A DNA stretch of 31,664 nt from Oscillospiraceae bacterium (GTDB lineage: Bacteria > Bacillota_A > Clostridia > Oscillospirales > Oscillospiraceae). Positions 13,780 through 21,193 of this stretch are shown here, piece after piece (position 1 is the first letter of the stretch; each line of letters begins with the position of its first letter). The notes below the pieces were generated by a model. That model saw nothing but the letters and a program-made list of their open reading frames with translations, searched no databases and was not told the DNA's origin. Position numbers and translations under genes: made by a program. Location of the stretch: positions 1-31,664 of the forward strand of contig JAFYCC010000046.1 in assembly GCA_017539885.1 (NCBI GenBank), in the 5' to 3' direction.

Positions 13780-15291
13780 TCAGTCCTGGCCGGCCTCGAT
13801 CCATTTGCAGGCGCGCTCTACCGCGCGAAGCCAGCCGCGGTAGCTTTCGGCGGCCTTTTCCCCCGGCATTTCGGGTGTGAAAATGCGGTCGGACTCGCGA
13901 AGCCTTTCGATATCGCTCCAGTCCTTGTACAGCCCGGCAGACAGTCCCGCAAGAAAGGCTGCGCCCAGACCGGTGGTCTCGATCATTCTCGGACGGTCGA
14001 TCGGACAGCGCAGGATGTCGGCCTGGAACTGCATCATCACGTTGCTTACGCATGCGCCGCCGTCCACGCGCAGGACGGGAAGCGCGCTGCCTGCCTCGTT
14101 CTCCATCAGATTGAGAAGATCCTTCACCTGATAGGCGATCCCCTCCAGCACGGCGCGGGCGATCTGCGCGCGACCGCTGCCTCGCGTGAGGCCGACGATG
14201 GCACCGCGCGCGTACATGTCCCAGTGCGGCGCGCCGAGTCCCGTGAAGGCGGGCACGACGTACACGCCGCCGGCATCGGGGATGGATTCGGCGAGACGGT
14301 CACATTCGGACGGCTCGGAGATGAGGCCCAGCTCGTCACGCAGCCACTGGATCGTGCTGCCTCCGTTGAAGACGCTGCCCTCCAGCGCGTAAGTGACCTG
14401 ACTGCCGCGCGACCAGGCGGCGGAGGTCAGCAGGCCGCTTGCCGCGCGCACAGAACGGGAACCGGTGTTCATCAGCGTGAAGCAGCCGGTGCCGTAGGTG
14501 TTTTTTGCCTCTCCCGGGCGGAGACAGCCCTGGCCGAGCAGGGCCGCGGCCTGATCTCCGGCCGCGCCGCATACCGGTATGCCTGCCAGTGCGCCGAGTC
14601 CCGGCAGCCCGGGCGCGACCGCGCCATAGACTTCCGCGGAAGGGACGGGACGGGGAAGCATCTGCATGGGCACGCCGAGATGACGGCAAAGCTGCTCGTC
14701 CCAGCGAAGAGCGTCGATGTCGAAGAGCATCGTGCGGGAAGCGTTGGAATAGTCCGTCACATGCACGCCGCCTGTGAGGTTCCAGATCAGCCAGCTGTCC
14801 ACGGTGCCGAACAGCAGGTCGCCGTTTTCAGCTCTCTCCCGTGCGCCGGGAACATTGTCGAGGATCCATTTGAGCTTCGTGCCGGAGAAATAGGCGTCGA
14901 TGAGAAGACCGGTCTTGTCGCGCACATAGCTGCCGAGACCGTCCGCGCTGAGCGCGTCGCAGATCGCGGCTGTGCGTCTGCACTGCCATACGATCGCATT
15001 GCATACCGGCTTCCCCGTGCGCTTTTCCCAGACGATCGTCGTTTCACGCTGATTCGTAATGCCGATGCCGGCAATATCCGAAGCCTGCAGACCGCTGCGT
15101 TCAAAGGCCTCCGCGAGCGCGCGCAGCTGCGTTTCAAGAATGACTTCGGGATCGTGTTCGACCCAGCCGGGCTGCGGGTAGATCTGCGGCAGCGGGAACT
15201 GTGCCTGAGATACGACATGTCCCTCCGCGTCGAAAACGATGGTGCGGGAGCTGGTCGTGCCCTGATCGAGGGCGATCGTATAGGCTTTCAT
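13780..15291 (-). CDS. glpK: Glycerol kinase
   Basis: A 503-residue ATP:glycerol phosphotransferase of normal family length, making glycerol 3-phosphate. The N-terminal phosphate-binding segment ALDQGTTSSRTIVFD, the motif GITNQRETTIVWEKRTGKP, the FGGY-type GGSTIQWLRDELGL and the C-terminal LRVDGGACVSNVMMQFQAD are all present. GGAGGAAGG lies just ahead of the ATG. No glpF or glpD is next to it; the divergently encoded neighbour is a monoacylglycerol-lipase-like hydrolase, which could supply glycerol. In low-GC Gram-positives GlpK is activated by HPr phosphorylation at a conserved His, and hprK lies further right, but I did not verify that residue here. Confidence 0.97.
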   Translation of the reverse strand: MKAYTIALDQGTTSSRTIVFDAEGHVVSQAQFPLPQIYPQPGWVEHDPEVILETQLRALAEAFERSGLQASDIAGIGITNQRETTIVWEKRTGKPVCNAIVWQCRRTAAICDALSADGLGSYVRDKTGLLIDAYFSGTKLKWILDNVPGARERAENGDLLFGTVDSWLIWNLTGGVHVTDYSNASRTMLFDIDALRWDEQLCRHLGVPMQMLPRPVPSAEVYGAVAPGLPGLGALAGIPVCGAAGDQAAALLGQGCLRPGEAKNTYGTGCFTLMNTGSRSVRAASGLLTSAAWSRGSQVTYALEGSVFNGGSTIQWLRDELGLISEPSECDRLAESIPDAGGVYVVPAFTGLGAPHWDMYARGAIVGLTRGSGRAQIARAVLEGIAYQVKDLLNLMENEAGSALPVLRVDGGACVSNVMMQFQADILRCPIDRPRMIETTGLGAAFLAGLSAGLYKDWSDIERLRESDRIFTPEMPGEKAAESYRGWLRAVERACKWIEAGQD

Positions 15292-15319
15292 GGCCTTCCT
15301 CCTTACGCGTTGGCTTGCC

Positions 15320-15348
15320 TTGACCTTTTCCGGCAAAGCCGATATAAT
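15320..15348 (+). promoter_or_regulatory. Promoter of the lipase-argH unit
   Basis: TTGACC, 17 bases and TATAAT. The transcript start would be about 55 bases before the TTG start codon. Confidence 0.85.
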
Positions 15349-15354
15349 ACCGAT

Positions 15355-15383
15355 ATCATAGAGTGTAACATAGCTTTTGCCGA
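15355..15383 (-). promoter_or_regulatory. Candidate promoter of glpK
   Basis: On the minus strand TCGGCA, 17 bases and TATGAT. It lies immediately beside the plus-strand promoter, so the two divergent polymerase sites would compete. Confidence 0.4.
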
Positions 15384-15409
15384 TTGTCACGGGAAGGGGG
15401 CCGCGTTTT

Positions 15410-16360
15410 TTGACAAAAAGAGAATTCTTTTTCGAGTCCGCGGACCGGAAAACGCAGATCCACTGCGTCGAATGGCGCCCTGAGAGCAAGCCCCGGGCGG
15501 TCGTGCAGATCGCGCACGGCATATCGTCCCATGTCTCCAGGTTCGAGCCGCTCGCGGAATTCCTGTGTGCCCGCGGCATCGCCGCCGTCGGCAACGACCA
15601 TCTCGGCCACGGAGAAAGCGTGGCAAGCGAGGCGGACAGGATGTTCTTCGCGGAAACGGGCGGCTGGGATATGGCGGTAGCGGATCTGCGAAAGCTTACG
15701 GAGCTGACGCGGGAAACCTTCTCGGGCGTTCCAGTCTTTCTGCTTGGCCACAGCATGGGGAGCTTCCTCGCCCGCTGCAGTGCGATCCGCTGGCAGGACG
15801 GCCTCGACGGCCTGATCCTCAGCGGCACCGGCCAGCCGCCGGCACCGGTCGTGTCATCCGGACTGCTCCTTGTCGAGGACGAGGTGCGCCGTCACGGAGC
15901 GCGCTATCCCGGCGACAAGCTGCAGAAACTGATGCTCGAACGCTATAACAGCAGGATCAAACCCTGCCGTACGCCGCTCGACTGGCTCAGCAGGGATGAG
16001 AAAGTCATCGACCGCGTGATCGCCGACTCCGGCTTCGGCGGGACGCCCACGTTAGGGCTGCTCAGAGACATGCTCGGCGGAATGGCCTATATGAGCAGAA
16101 CTAGAAATCTCAGACGGATGAACAGGAACCTGCCGGTACTCTTTTTTTCCGGTGACGCCGATCCCGTAGGCGAATACGGAAAGGGAGTCGTGCGTTCCTA
16201 TATGAACTTCGTCGGCGCCGGCATGCTCGACGTCACGCTCAAACTCTATCCCGGCGGACGCCATGAGATGCTCAACGAAATCAACCGCGATCAGGTGCGC
16301 GGCGACATCCTTGGCTGGGTGGAGACAAAAATGCGGGAACGTTCAGACGCAGACACCTGA
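15410..16360 (+). CDS. Alpha/beta hydrolase, monoacylglycerol-lipase-like
   Basis: A 316-residue soluble hydrolase of the serine-aminopeptidase-S33/monoacylglycerol-lipase group. AHGISSH is the oxyanion segment, LLGHSMGSFLA the nucleophile elbow (S115), GDADPVG holds the acidic residue and GGRHEMLNE the catalytic His. NDHLGHGES is another typical piece. The probable activity is release of fatty acid from mono- or lysoacylglycerols. The TTG at 15410 is preferred because AAGGGGG lies 9 bases upstream; the earlier TTG at 15377 has no ribosome site. It diverges from glpK, which would consume the glycerol produced, and argH follows after 37 bases. Confidence 0.9.
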   Translation: MTKREFFFESADRKTQIHCVEWRPESKPRAVVQIAHGISSHVSRFEPLAEFLCARGIAAVGNDHLGHGESVASEADRMFFAETGGWDMAVADLRKLTELTRETFSGVPVFLLGHSMGSFLARCSAIRWQDGLDGLILSGTGQPPAPVVSSGLLLVEDEVRRHGARYPGDKLQKLMLERYNSRIKPCRTPLDWLSRDEKVIDRVIADSGFGGTPTLGLLRDMLGGMAYMSRTRNLRRMNRNLPVLFFSGDADPVGEYGKGVVRSYMNFVGAGMLDVTLKLYPGGRHEMLNEINRDQVRGDILGWVETKMRERSDADT

Positions 16361-16397
16361 CCTGTTTGGATATCTTGCCGAAGAAAGGTGAAGGAAA

Positions 16398-17783
16398 ATG
16401 AAACTGTGGTCCGGACGATTTGACAAGAACACGGACGAGCTTGTGGATGAACTGAACGCCTCCATAGGCTTCGATTTCCGTATGTATCGGGAGGACATCA
16501 CCGGCAGCATCGCCCATGCGCGCATGCTTGGCGCACAGGGCATCATTGCCCCGGAGGAGTCGGAAAAGATCATTGAAGGGCTGAAGGGCATACTCGCAGA
16601 CATCGAGGCCGGCAGGCTGGAGTTCGGCATCGAGACCGAAGATATACATATGTCGGTTGAGACGGAACTGACCAGACGGATCGGCGATGCCGGCAAACGT
16701 CTGCACACCGCGCGCAGCCGCAACGATCAGGTGGCGCTGGATGTGCGGCTGTATCTCAAGAGAGAGATCGTGGAGATCCGTGAGAAAGAGCTCGCGCTGC
16801 TGCAGACGCTGCTGCGCCGCGCGGAGGCGGGAAAGTCCGTCATCATGCCTGCTTATACCCATTTGCAGCGTGCGCAGCCAACGACCTTCGGGCACTACAT
16901 GCTGGCATATGCGAGCATGCTCCGCCGCGACGTGACGCGGCTTGAGGACTGCCTCAGACGCATGGACGAATGCCCGCTCGGCAGCGGCGCGCTCACGGCG
17001 ACTACCTATCCCATAGACCGCGAGCGCGTGGCGAACGAGCTTGGCTTTGCGCGCATCACGCAGAACAGCCTCGACGGCGTTTCCGACCGCGATTTCGCGC
17101 TGGAGCTGATGAGTTGTCTGTCTCTGCTGATGATGCACCTGAGCCGCTTTTCCGAGGAGATCATTCTCTGGTGCTCGTGGGAGTTCAAGTTCGTTGAACT
17201 GGACGATGCCTATTCCACCGGCTCGTCCATTATGCCGCAAAAGAAAAACCCGGACGTTGCCGAACTGGTGCGCGGCAAGACCGGACGCGTGTATGGCGAT
17301 CTCGTGAGTCTGCTCACGGTTATGAAATCTCTGCCTCTTGCCTACAACAAGGATATGCAGGAGGACAAGGAGCCCGTCTTCGACGCGTGCGACACGGTGC
17401 AGCGCTGCCTGCCTGTGTTTACTGCGATGCTCGATACCATGCGGCTGCTGCCTGAGAACATGCGCCGCGCGGCGGGAGAGGGCTTCATCAACGCCACCGA
17501 CTGCGCGGACTACCTCGTCCGAAAGGGCATGCCCTTCCGCGACGCTTACACGGTCGTAGGACGTCTCGTCAACGGGTGCATCGGCAAGGGGAAGACGCTC
17601 GAAACGCTCACGCTGGAAGAGTATAAGGAGGCATCGGGCTTCTTTGACGAGGACGTCTACGAGGCCATTGCGCTGGAGACCTGCGTCGCCGCGCGCAAGG
17701 TGCCAGGCGGCCCTGCGCCGGAGAGCGTCGAGGCACAGATCGAAGACCTGCGTGCCTTCCTGCGTGAGCGCGGCCGCGGCTGA
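16398..17783 (+). CDS. argH: Argininosuccinate lyase
   Basis: A 461-residue enzyme that splits argininosuccinate into arginine and fumarate, the last step of arginine synthesis. KLWSGRF opens the protein, the conserved [12 protein letters not shown] lies near residue 110, and the superfamily signature [11 protein letters not shown] begins at 275 with catalytic Ser near 277. Length is normal for the family. GAAGG is 4 bases before the ATG. The usual partner argG is not in the window, and the gene instead follows a lipase, which is an unusual setting. A strong hairpin follows. Confidence 0.98.
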   Translation: MKLWSGRFDKNTDELVDELNASIGFDFRMYREDITGSIAHARMLGAQGIIAPEESEKIIEGLKGILADIEAGRLEFGIETEDIHMSVETELTRRIGDAGKRLHTARSRNDQVALDVRLYLKREIVEIREKELALLQTLLRRAEAGKSVIMPAYTHLQRAQPTTFGHYMLAYASMLRRDVTRLEDCLRRMDECPLGSGALTATTYPIDRERVANELGFARITQNSLDGVSDRDFALELMSCLSLLMMHLSRFSEEIILWCSWEFKFVELDDAYSTGSSIMPQKKNPDVAELVRGKTGRVYGDLVSLLTVMKSLPLAYNKDMQEDKEPVFDACDTVQRCLPVFTAMLDTMRLLPENMRRAAGEGFINATDCADYLVRKGMPFRDAYTVVGRLVNGCIGKGKTLETLTLEEYKEASGFFDEDVYEAIALETCVAARKVPGGPAPESVEAQIEDLRAFLRERGRG

Positions 17784-17869
17784 ATGAACGCCGGGATGCC
17801 ATTGAAAGGCGCCTCGCCGGTCCTTGCGGCCTGCCTGATATAACATAACGTTTGTGCCGGTCCGAAAAA

Positions 17870-17912
17870 GAATGACTCCGCATATCGCAAAAAGCGATAT
17901 GCGGAGCTTTTC
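17870..17912. terminator. Bidirectional terminator between argH and the MFS gene
   Basis: CTCCGCATATCGC (17876-17888) and GCGATATGCGGAG (17894-17906) are perfect arms around AAAAA. Flanking A-rich and T-rich stretches on either side suit termination in both directions. Confidence 0.88.
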
Positions 17913-17945
17913 ATTCTGAGGAGGGCAATATTCGATTGCCTTTGC

Positions 17946-19517
17946 TTATTTGCGGCCGACCAGAGCGTCGTCGAGCGGCTTGCCGGCGGCGGCGCGGTAC
18001 TTGTCGTCGACTTCCTTGACGTGCTGGGCACTGAACAGAGCGGTCAGCACGATGGAGATGACGCCGATGATGGCGGTGGTCAGGAAGATGGCGTTGTAAC
18101 CCATCTTGGTGCCCATCAGCTGCGCGATGACCATGGGGCCGGAGGATGCCAGCACGTTCGCGATCGGGTTGACGGCGGCGAACACGGTGGAGAAGTCCTC
18201 ACGGCGCCAGTACTGCGCGGCGGCGGACACGGTGTAGTTGGAGGAAGCGCCCATGAACAGAGCCAGGCAGATCAGAGCGGCACGCAGCAGACCGGGGTTC
18301 GCCGGAGAGCTGACAAAGCCGAGGATGCCGGCAATGACCATGATGCACAGAGCAATCAGGATGGACTTCTTGGTGCCGAAGCGGGTATCCAGAATACCAA
18401 GGACGTAGCTGCCGACCAGACCAAAGATCATGATGAGCGTCATGGTCGTCGTGTAGCCGTTGTCCACGATTCCGACGGAGGCGCAGATGGGCTGCGTCAG
18501 GGTCATGGTGCCGACGGAGAACATCAGCAGGAAGCCCATCGGGATCGTGATGAACCAGAAGTCGCGGGTCTTGAGCGTGTGACCGAGCTTCCAGACGGTG
18601 GTCTTCTTGTTCTCGATCTCCTGCTCCATCATCGCCTTGGCGATTTCCGGAGTCATGTTCTTGTCGTTGTCGCGGTAAGCGCCGACCTGCTCCGGGTAGT
18701 CCTTAATGAGGATCAGGCCAATCAGCCAGCCGACGACGCTGACGATGAAGAAGGGAAGGAACGAGGTGAAGACGGTGGAGGCGGCAACGCCCTGAACGCC
18801 GGCAATGGCAGCCTTTACGCCGTCGGCGGCAGAGGCCGCGTCAATGCCGAGCACAGCGCCGAGCGCACCGGGCATGTTTCCGCTCTCGATCATGCCCATG
18901 ATCGGGCCGAGAGCGCCGGCAGTCGCGCCGTCGCCCATGGCCGAGGCCTTGCCGAGGGCTTCACCGATCGTTCCGGCAAGTCCCGGATAGAGCTTGCCGA
19001 ACACGGAGCCGGCGAAAGCGCCGATCAGACCGTTGGCGATCGGGAAAGCGAAGGTCGCGATGCCCATGACGGTACCCTTACGGGTCGGGAACCACTGTCC
19101 GACCAGAACGCCGATGGCGAAGGTGGCGTACATAACAGAGGTAACGTTCACGATGCCGTAGCAGATCAGCCAGGGGACAGTCGCGGTGAGGGGATTGAGA
19201 ACCATCATCAAAAGCAGAAGGACGAGGGACACGCAGCCAAGGATCATGGCGATGCGCTTCACGCTCTTTGCCTTACCGATGGATCCCGAGAGGATCAGCT
19301 GGCAGATGATGCCAACGATCGCGGCGACCGTGTAAATCGTGGACAGAAGCTGCATGCCCTGTCCTTCGCCACCCGCAAAGCCGTCGAACAGCCCGTTAAG
19401 AATGTTCAGCGGGTAGTTCGTGCAGACGGTGTAGGTGAGAAACGCAATCGCCTGAAAGAGGATCAGCATCCAGCCGCGAAAGCCGTAACCGATTCCTCTT
19501 TTATGGGTTTGCTCCAT
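17946..19517 (-). CDS. OFA-type MFS transporter
   Basis: A 523-residue, twelve-helix major-facilitator protein resembling the oxalate/formate antiporter (OFA) group. The cytosolic motif after helix 4 reads GQWFPTRKGTVMG, typical of OFA and monocarboxylate carriers; RFGTKKSILIAL marks the second half. OFA proteins are usually about 400-430 residues; the excess is largely one Gly/Ala-rich insert between helices 6 and 7 (about 174-248) and a long N-terminal loop around 42-57. The ATG at 19517 has AAGAGGAG 8 bases upstream. Codon use is strongly biased toward C-ending codons, implying high expression. It is the last gene of the URO-D-family locus and likely imports that locus's substrate (inference). 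Confidence 0.88.
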   Translation of the reverse strand: MEQTHKRGIGYGFRGWMLILFQAIAFLTYTVCTNYPLNILNGLFDGFAGGEGQGMQLLSTIYTVAAIVGIICQLILSGSIGKAKSVKRIAMILGCVSLVLLLLMMVLNPLTATVPWLICYGIVNVTSVMYATFAIGVLVGQWFPTRKGTVMGIATFAFPIANGLIGAFAGSVFGKLYPGLAGTIGEALGKASAMGDGATAGALGPIMGMIESGNMPGALGAVLGIDAASAADGVKAAIAGVQGVAASTVFTSFLPFFIVSVVGWLIGLILIKDYPEQVGAYRDNDKNMTPEIAKAMMEQEIENKKTTVWKLGHTLKTRDFWFITIPMGFLLMFSVGTMTLTQPICASVGIVDNGYTTTMTLIMIFGLVGSYVLGILDTRFGTKKSILIALCIMVIAGILGFVSSPANPGLLRAALICLALFMGASSNYTVSAAAQYWRREDFSTVFAAVNPIANVLASSGPMVIAQLMGTKMGYNAIFLTTAIIGVISIVLTALFSAQHVKEVDDKYRAAAGKPLDDALVGRK

Positions 19518-19617
19518 ACAATACACTCCTCTTGTTGTTGATTGTTTTTTACAAACCGTGCCCCGGAAGCCTCCTCTTTCCTCCGGGGCGCGGATAAGTA
19601 CATGTTTCGCGCAGGCG

Positions 19618-19926
19618 TCAGATGCGGTGAGCCTCCATATCGAACTCGCCCATCGGATTCTTGCTCTTGCCGTTGATGGTGTTCTCGTCAACGAGAACGC
19701 CTTCAATGTGGTTGGTCAGTTCACCGACGACGGCGCGGATAGTGAGGTCATAGCAGAACTTGTCGCCGTCGATCTTGCCGCCGGCAAGTTCGCCCTTGGC
19801 GCCGTTGGCGCTGTCGGTAGCGGTACCGGTAAGCGTATCGCCCTCAGCAACGAGATCCAGTTCGGAGAACATATCGCCCATATACGTGTGGATGCAGCAT
19901 TTCCATTTGCCGGTAAGAGTAGCCAT
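19618..19926 (-). CDS. Small beta-rich protein of unknown function
   Basis: A 102-residue protein I cannot name. It opens with LTGKWKCCIHTYMGDMFSE and then shows alternating short strands with Gly turns: EGDTLTGTATD, GGKIDGDKFCYDL, IEGVLVDENTINGKSK and a closing MGEFDMEAHRI. The pattern suggests a single antiparallel beta barrel or sandwich, lipocalin-like, possibly binding a small ligand. No signal peptide is seen. AAGGAG lies 8 bases before the ATG, codon bias is strong, and it has its own candidate promoter. It sits between the URO-D-family gene and the OFA transporter, so a role in the same pathway is likely (inference). Confidence 0.8.
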   Translation of the reverse strand: MATLTGKWKCCIHTYMGDMFSELDLVAEGDTLTGTATDSANGAKGELAGGKIDGDKFCYDLTIRAVVGELTNHIEGVLVDENTINGKSKNPMGEFDMEAHRI

Positions 19927-19954
19927 TTGTACACACTCCTTAAAAAGTAGTCAA

Positions 19955-19983
19955 ATCGTATCACAGTTCTATGCAAAAATCAA
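19955..19983 (-). promoter_or_regulatory. Candidate promoter of the small-protein/transporter pair
   Basis: On the minus strand TTGATT, 17 bases and TACGAT, about 30 bases before the ATG of the 102-residue protein. Confidence 0.45.
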
Positions 19984-20034
19984 CAACAAAAAGCAACGGG
20001 GACGGCTGCCGGGAGAGGAGACGCAGCGAATCGA

Positions 20035-21015
20035 TTACGAGGCAAACTTAAGCGTATCATAACGCCCGTACTTTTCGCCCTCGTCCTCGATGATGCCGTC
20101 CACGCCGGGAACGGTGGAGAACATGACGGCGCTCGAGCAGAGCAGCCCGCCGCCCTTTCCGAGCGTATCGATCACGCGGCGCACATCCGCGCGGATCTCT
20201 TCCTCGGTCGCGCCGGGCTTGTCGGTCACCTGCGGGTCGACGCCTCCGGCAAAGATGAGTCTGTCGCCGTACTCGGCTTTGACCCGCTTGAGATCGTTCA
20301 TCGGCTGCACGCTGTGCCAGCTGTCCACGCCGATCTCCACAAGGTCGCCGACGATAGCATCGGTCTTGCCGCAGCTGTGATGCATGTAGTACATGCCCAG
20401 CTCGTGGCAGCGCGCGGCCATGCGGCGCTCGGGCTCCTTGAACACGGCGCGCCACTGCTCCGGCGACATGAAGAGATTGTTCTGGTTGCCCCAGTCGTCA
20501 TGCATCATCAGGAAGTCGACGTCCATATACTTTTTGAAATACTCCATCTGCTCGATGCGGTAGTCGGCATAGGCGTTGGCGTAGTCGGCAAGCGCGTCCT
20601 CGTCGGTGTAGAAAGAGACAAGCGCGTTGGTCACGCCCATGGTGGACAGCAGACGCTCGAAAGCGCCGATGTTGCAGACCACATAGCCCATGATTTCGTT
20701 TTTTTTGGTCCACATTGCCTTGGTGCGGCCGGCGACCATCTCCCAGTTGATGTCCTTGCAGCTCGGGAAGACGATGTACTTGCGCCAGTCGGAGATGTCA
20801 TCGAAGACATAGGAACCGGGGGCAACGTGCGTCATCAGTTCGGGATGCTTCTTGTCCAGCTCCCACTGCAGGCCAAACCAGTCCTTGCCGTCCATGAACA
20901 GCGGACGATCGTTGATCTCAGGGGAGATGATCATCTGAGAAGCTTTGGTGATCATCGGCACCCACTCGGGCTGCTTGTGGTCCCAGACCAGCTGCATATT
21001 CTCGCGTTCAGTCAT
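20035..21015 (-). CDS. Uroporphyrinogen-decarboxylase-family protein (MtaA/CmuA-like)
   Basis: A 326-residue TIM-barrel protein of the URO-D superfamily. It has MMHDDWGNQNN (170-180) and the zinc-site signature MHHSCGK with H213 and C215, plus C293 in LLCSSAVM, which together fit the His-x-Cys...Cys zinc ligands of corrinoid-dependent methyltransferases such as MtaA. True HemE lacks this motif, and heme synthesis genes are absent, so methyl transfer to or from a corrinoid protein is more likely. No corrinoid protein is encoded nearby, leaving the substrate open. AAGGAGG is 8 bases before the ATG. It diverges from a PucR-type regulator and shares orientation with the small protein and transporter. 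Confidence 0.88.
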   Translation of the reverse strand: MTERENMQLVWDHKQPEWVPMITKASQMIISPEINDRPLFMDGKDWFGLQWELDKKHPELMTHVAPGSYVFDDISDWRKYIVFPSCKDINWEMVAGRTKAMWTKKNEIMGYVVCNIGAFERLLSTMGVTNALVSFYTDEDALADYANAYADYRIEQMEYFKKYMDVDFLMMHDDWGNQNNLFMSPEQWRAVFKEPERRMAARCHELGMYYMHHSCGKTDAIVGDLVEIGVDSWHSVQPMNDLKRVKAEYGDRLIFAGGVDPQVTDKPGATEEEIRADVRRVIDTLGKGGGLLCSSAVMFSTVPGVDGIIEDEGEKYGRYDTLKFAS

Positions 21016-21055
21016 AAAAGTATCCTCCTTATTCGGCTTTTGCCTGAAAAAAGAC

Positions 21056-21084
21056 TTGTCTCAAGCTTAGAATTCGTCTATAAT
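21056..21084 (+). promoter_or_regulatory. Promoter of the PucR-type regulator
   Basis: TTGTCT, 17 bases and TATAAT. Its -10 region abuts the -10 of the minus-strand promoter. The leader would be about 100 bases and contains the palindrome at 21147-21169. Confidence 0.7.
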
Positions 21085-21087
21085 CAC

Positions 21088-21116
21088 AATATATCATCAA
21101 GGAAAATCGCTGTCAT
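21088..21116 (-). promoter_or_regulatory. Promoter of the URO-D-family gene
   Basis: On the minus strand ATGACA, 17 bases and TATATT. It overlaps the divergent regulator promoter's start region. Confidence 0.55.
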
Positions 21117-21146
21117 TAGGATAGAAATCAGAAATAGGCACTATAT

Positions 21147-21169
21147 TGATTGTGACAGTATCACAATCA
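21147..21169. promoter_or_regulatory. Palindromic operator candidate
   Basis: TGATTGTGA and TCACAATCA are perfect 9-base arms around CAGTA. A further half-site TCACAAT recurs at 21084-21090, inside both promoters. The TGTGA-N5-TCACA core resembles a CRP-type site but with a spacer shorter by one base. Binding by the adjacent PucR-type protein is inference. Confidence 0.65.
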
Positions 21170-21193
21170 GATGCGGAAAGGGGACGTAGACCG

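Noticed and set aside
13381..15483. A 700-codon open frame on the plus strand
   Set aside because: It is antisense to DUF554 and glpK, both clear family members, and has no recognisable motif or ribosome site.
18021..19541. A 506-codon plus-strand frame rich in Gly, Asp and Gln
   Set aside because: It is the mirror of the biased codons of the OFA-type transporter; its repetitive composition reflects the antisense of Ala/Ile/Val codons.
20035..21015. Reading the URO-D-family gene as hemE
   Set aside because: The HxC...C zinc pattern and the catabolic context point to the MtaA/CmuA side; no other heme gene is near.
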